Shown one piece after another: positions 34,424 to 36,282 of a stretch of 36,282 nt of DNA. Below the pieces are notes generated by a model, which was given only the letters and a program-made list of their open reading frames with translations, did not search any database and was not told where the DNA came from. A program made the position numbers and the translations under genes. Position 1 is the stretch's first letter; each line of letters opens with the position of its first letter. This stretch comes from CAZJRB01 sp964547995 (lineage in GTDB: Bacteria > Planctomycetota > Planctomycetia > Pirellulales > Thermoguttaceae): contig CAZJRB010000077.1 of the NCBI GenBank assembly GCA_964547995.1, positions 1-36,282 on the forward strand, written 5' to 3'.

Positions 34424-35056
34424 ATGAGCCACGACGACGACAGCATGAGCAGGGAAGATTCCTCCTCGAAGTCGATCTCCACGAACTTCTTGGCCGGGAT
34501 ACGGGGACAGACGCCCGAGGCCTGGCAACGCCTCGTCGATCTGTACGGACCGATGGTCTATCATTGGTGCCGCCAGTCGAGTCTCCGGGCAGAGGACGCA
34601 GCCGACGTTGTCCAGGAGGTCTTTGCCGCGGCGGCCCGCGGGGTGGCCGACTTCCATCGCGACCAGCCCGGCGACAGCTTCAGCGCATGGCTGCGGACGA
34701 TCACCCGAAACAAGATCCGCGACTACTTCCGCCGCCGGCAGGGCAAGGCCGTCGCCAAAGGCGGGACCCAGGCGCAGCAGCAGATCATGGCAATCCCCGA
34801 GCCGCCCGACCCCGACGAGCCGCCGACCCAAACCGAACAGGCCGAGGACCGCAGCCTCCTGTCGCACCGGGCCTTGGAGCTTGTCCGCGCCGAGTTCGAG
34901 GACCGCACCTGGCAGGCGTTCTGGCTGGTGGCCGTCGAGGAGCGGTCCCCCGCCGACGTCGCCGACGAATTGGACATGACCCTCCACGCCGTCTACAAGG
35001 CCAAGTCCCGCGTCCTCATCCGGCTCCGCCAGGAACTGGACGATTTGCCGGAGTGA
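34424..35056 (+). CDS. ECF-type RNA polymerase sigma factor
   Basis: 210 aa. Region 2 spans about 28-100 (AWQRLVDLYGPMVYHWC, AEDAADVVQEVFAAAARG, FSAWLRTITRNKIRDYFRRR) and region 4 about 145-207 (ALELVRAEFEDRTWQAFWLV, SPADVADELDMTLHAVYKAK), joined by a Pro/Gln-rich linker. It directs RNA polymerase to a specific promoter set. No anti-sigma gene or kinase is adjacent; in many planctomycete loci a protein kinase follows such a gene, but here a non-coding stretch and a broken restriction gene follow. ATG 34424 lacks a clear ribosome-binding site; ATG 34445 is an alternative. It probably shares the transcript of the two giant proteins. Confidence 0.93.
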   Translation: MSHDDDSMSREDSSSKSISTNFLAGIRGQTPEAWQRLVDLYGPMVYHWCRQSSLRAEDAADVVQEVFAAAARGVADFHRDQPGDSFSAWLRTITRNKIRDYFRRRQGKAVAKGGTQAQQQIMAIPEPPDPDEPPTQTEQAEDRSLLSHRALELVRAEFEDRTWQAFWLVAVEERSPADVADELDMTLHAVYKAKSRVLIRLRQELDDLPE

Positions 35057-35350
35057 CCACTTTGGCACAGGACTCTGGTGAACGGCATGAAGCAGCACCG
35101 TCCCTTCTTTCGGGCGTAACACTTTGTACGACGGCCTTCCAAGGCCGTCGAGGAGTTGCGATGTCACAGCGACGGCCGCCTCCGGCGGAAAGCCCGATCA
35201 ATCGGGCCGGCAAGATGTCCAGGCGTGCCTGACGTCCCATCCCTGAAATGGTGGACGGGTCCGGATCCTGTTGCCGGGGGGCGGCCTGGGACATAGAATG
35301 GGGCGATGCCCCGCAGCCGCGCCCCACCCGCCGGGGGAGGATGGTGCTCC
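35057..35350. other. Non-coding stretch with palindromes after the ECF sigma gene
   Basis: 294 bases. A perfect ten-base-stem hairpin CGACGGCCTT/AAGGCCGTCG with a two-base loop lies at 35129-35150. A GCCCGAT/ATCGGGC hairpin follows near 35191-35206. The first could end the operon transcript, though no T run follows it. GGAGG at 35336-35340 precedes the next start. Confidence 0.5.
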
Positions 35351-35896
35351 ATGAAGCCCGCGACCGTCAAACCGACCCACAAGCCCGTCAAACGGTATTA
35401 CGACGACCTCGTCTCGCTGACGGCCCAGGGGGTCAAGCACGAGATGGCCGTCCGCGCGCCGTTTCAGCATCTCTTGGAAGAGACCGGCCGCAAGGTGGGC
35501 TGGACGCTCATCGCCGAGCTGTCGGTCGAGGGCCGCAAGGGCGCCGTCCGGCCCGACGGAACCCTCCGCGACGACTTCCAGATGCGACGCGGCTACTGGG
35601 AGGCCAAGGACACCGACGACGACCTCGAGGCCGAAATCCGCAAAAAAATCGCCAAGGGCTATCCGCTCACGAACATCATCTTTGAAGACACCCAACGGGC
35701 AATCCTCTACCAGAACGGCCAGATCGCCATGCGGACCGACCTGACCCAGCCGCCGCACCTCTGCGATCTGTTGAACGCCTTCTTCGCCTACACCGAGCCG
35801 GCCCACGAGGATTTCGAGAAGACTTCGGCCCGCTATTCTTCGAGGAATCGCTGCAAACGGATGATCAGGCTATCAACTTTTGTCGGACGAGTTTGA
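35351..35896 (+). pseudogene. Truncated N-terminus of a restriction-modification enzyme (type ISP-like)
   Basis: From ATG 35351 the frame reads as the N-terminal nuclease-like domain of large single-chain restriction-modification enzymes: KPTHKPVKRYYDDL, HEMAVRAPFQHLLEETGRKV, then RRGYWEAKDTDDDLEAEIRK with the conserved (E/D)xK-like WEAKD core, and NIIFEDTQRAILYQNGQ. Family similarity stops near AHEDFEK (about 35821). The last 25 or so codons to 35896 are antisense to the vsr 3' end. Normal members exceed 1000 residues with helicase and methylase domains, all missing here. The gene is broken by a rearrangement whose junction lies within about 12 bases of the vsr stop codon. Confidence 0.75.
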
Positions 35897-36249
35897 CATT
35901 CCCAAATCGTCAGTACTTCCCAACCGAGGTGACGCAAGGCACGTCGATTTCTCCGGTCCCGCTCGCGATTCCCCTCCAGCTTCGCTCGCCAGAATCTTTT
36001 CCGCGTACCCGGCATCGACTGCCCTTTGCGGCATCGGTGTCGATGCCAGAAGCAGCCGTGAACAAGTATGATTTTTTTGCGTCGGGGAAAAACCAAGTCG
36101 GGCGAGCCGGGGAGAGTTCCCACGTGCAATCGATAGCGATAACCGAGTCTGTGGACGATTCCGCGCACAAACATCTCAGGCTTGGTGTTCTTATTTCGAA
36201 CGGCTTGCATTATTTCGCGACGTTTTACTACTGAGAATACGTCCGACAT
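35833..36249 (-). CDS. vsr: Very short patch repair endonuclease (Vsr)
   Basis: 138 aa, full length. The residues and numbering match E. coli Vsr closely: Glu25 (NTKPE), Asp51 (GSPDLVF), His64 and His69 (VHGCFWHRHRC), and probable zinc ligands Cys66, His71, Cys73 and Cys117. It nicks DNA 5' of T:G mismatches that arise by deamination of 5-methylcytosine, so it normally accompanies a cytosine methyltransferase. That partner is not in the window and may lie beyond 36282, upstream of this minus-strand gene. The coding sequence looks less GC-rich than its neighbours, which would suit transfer with a restriction-modification island. ATG at 36249. Confidence 0.92.
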   Translation of the reverse strand: MSDVFSVVKRREIMQAVRNKNTKPEMFVRGIVHRLGYRYRLHVGTLPGSPDLVFPRRKKIILVHGCFWHRHRCRKGQSMPGTRKRFWRAKLEGNRERDRRNRRALRHLGWEVLTIWECQTRPTKVDSLIIRLQRFLEE

Positions 36250-36282
36250 AGTGCTGCGTCGATCCTGTTCAAGATGTCAACG

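Overview
The window looks like a chromosomal segment of a planctomycete, probably Pirellulales-like. This rests on GC-rich DNA, a secreted protein with the N-terminal LEPLEQRHLLA sorting motif, GYF_2-domain membrane proteins, a Gfo/Idh/MocA oxidoreductase, an HzsA-related protein with a heme-type CxxCH motif, very large secreted proteins of unknown function, and an ECF sigma factor. I assigned families by reading motifs; no search was run.

Layout. 1-443 (+) is the tail of a Gly/Gln-rich protein. 484-4414 (-) holds a secreted cyclophilin and a zinc-ribbon/GYF_2 membrane protein. 4560-6845 (+) holds a DUF3352-like secreted protein and a small retropepsin-like aspartic protease. 6867-7570 is a hicBA toxin-antitoxin cassette between two 89-bp direct repeats. 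7520-10038 (-) holds an oxidoreductase and a secreted cytochrome-like protein. 10199-11554 (+) holds acylphosphatase and an ABC-2 permease. 11558-16046 (-) holds oleD, a GYF_2 membrane protein and oleC, two of the four genes for long-chain olefin synthesis. 16427-20215 (+) is a multidomain HEAT/discoidin/HzsA-related protein. 20216-22749 is a rearranged region with an IS66 transposase remnant, a Tat-exported sugar-isomerase-like protein, a second copy of the previous gene's 3' end, and palindromic repeats. 22750-23544 (+) is an inositol monophosphatase. 23732-35056 (+) is an 11.3-kb operon-like run of two giant envelope proteins and an ECF sigma factor. 35351-36249 is a truncated restriction-modification gene next to a convergent Vsr endonuclease.

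The best candidate for an undescribed system is the giant-protein/ECF run. The 1110-aa and 2441-aa proteins overlap by ATGA. By eye both are built from one architecture: secretion signal, about 900-1150 residues of beta-rich extracytoplasmic sequence, then about three membrane helices. The larger protein seems to be two such units fused head to tail, with an internal signal-like helix between them, so the locus would carry three units plus a sigma factor.

A second theme is genome plasticity. Twice in the window an intact gene is followed by a short cargo and then by an orphan diverged copy of that gene's own 3' end (oxidoreductase/hicBA, and HzsA-related/isomerase). A palindromic REP-like element (core CCGCGACC-N-GGTCGCGG) occurs at least five times, plus one decayed copy. 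One copy lies inside a reading frame and is translated as part of an interdomain linker.
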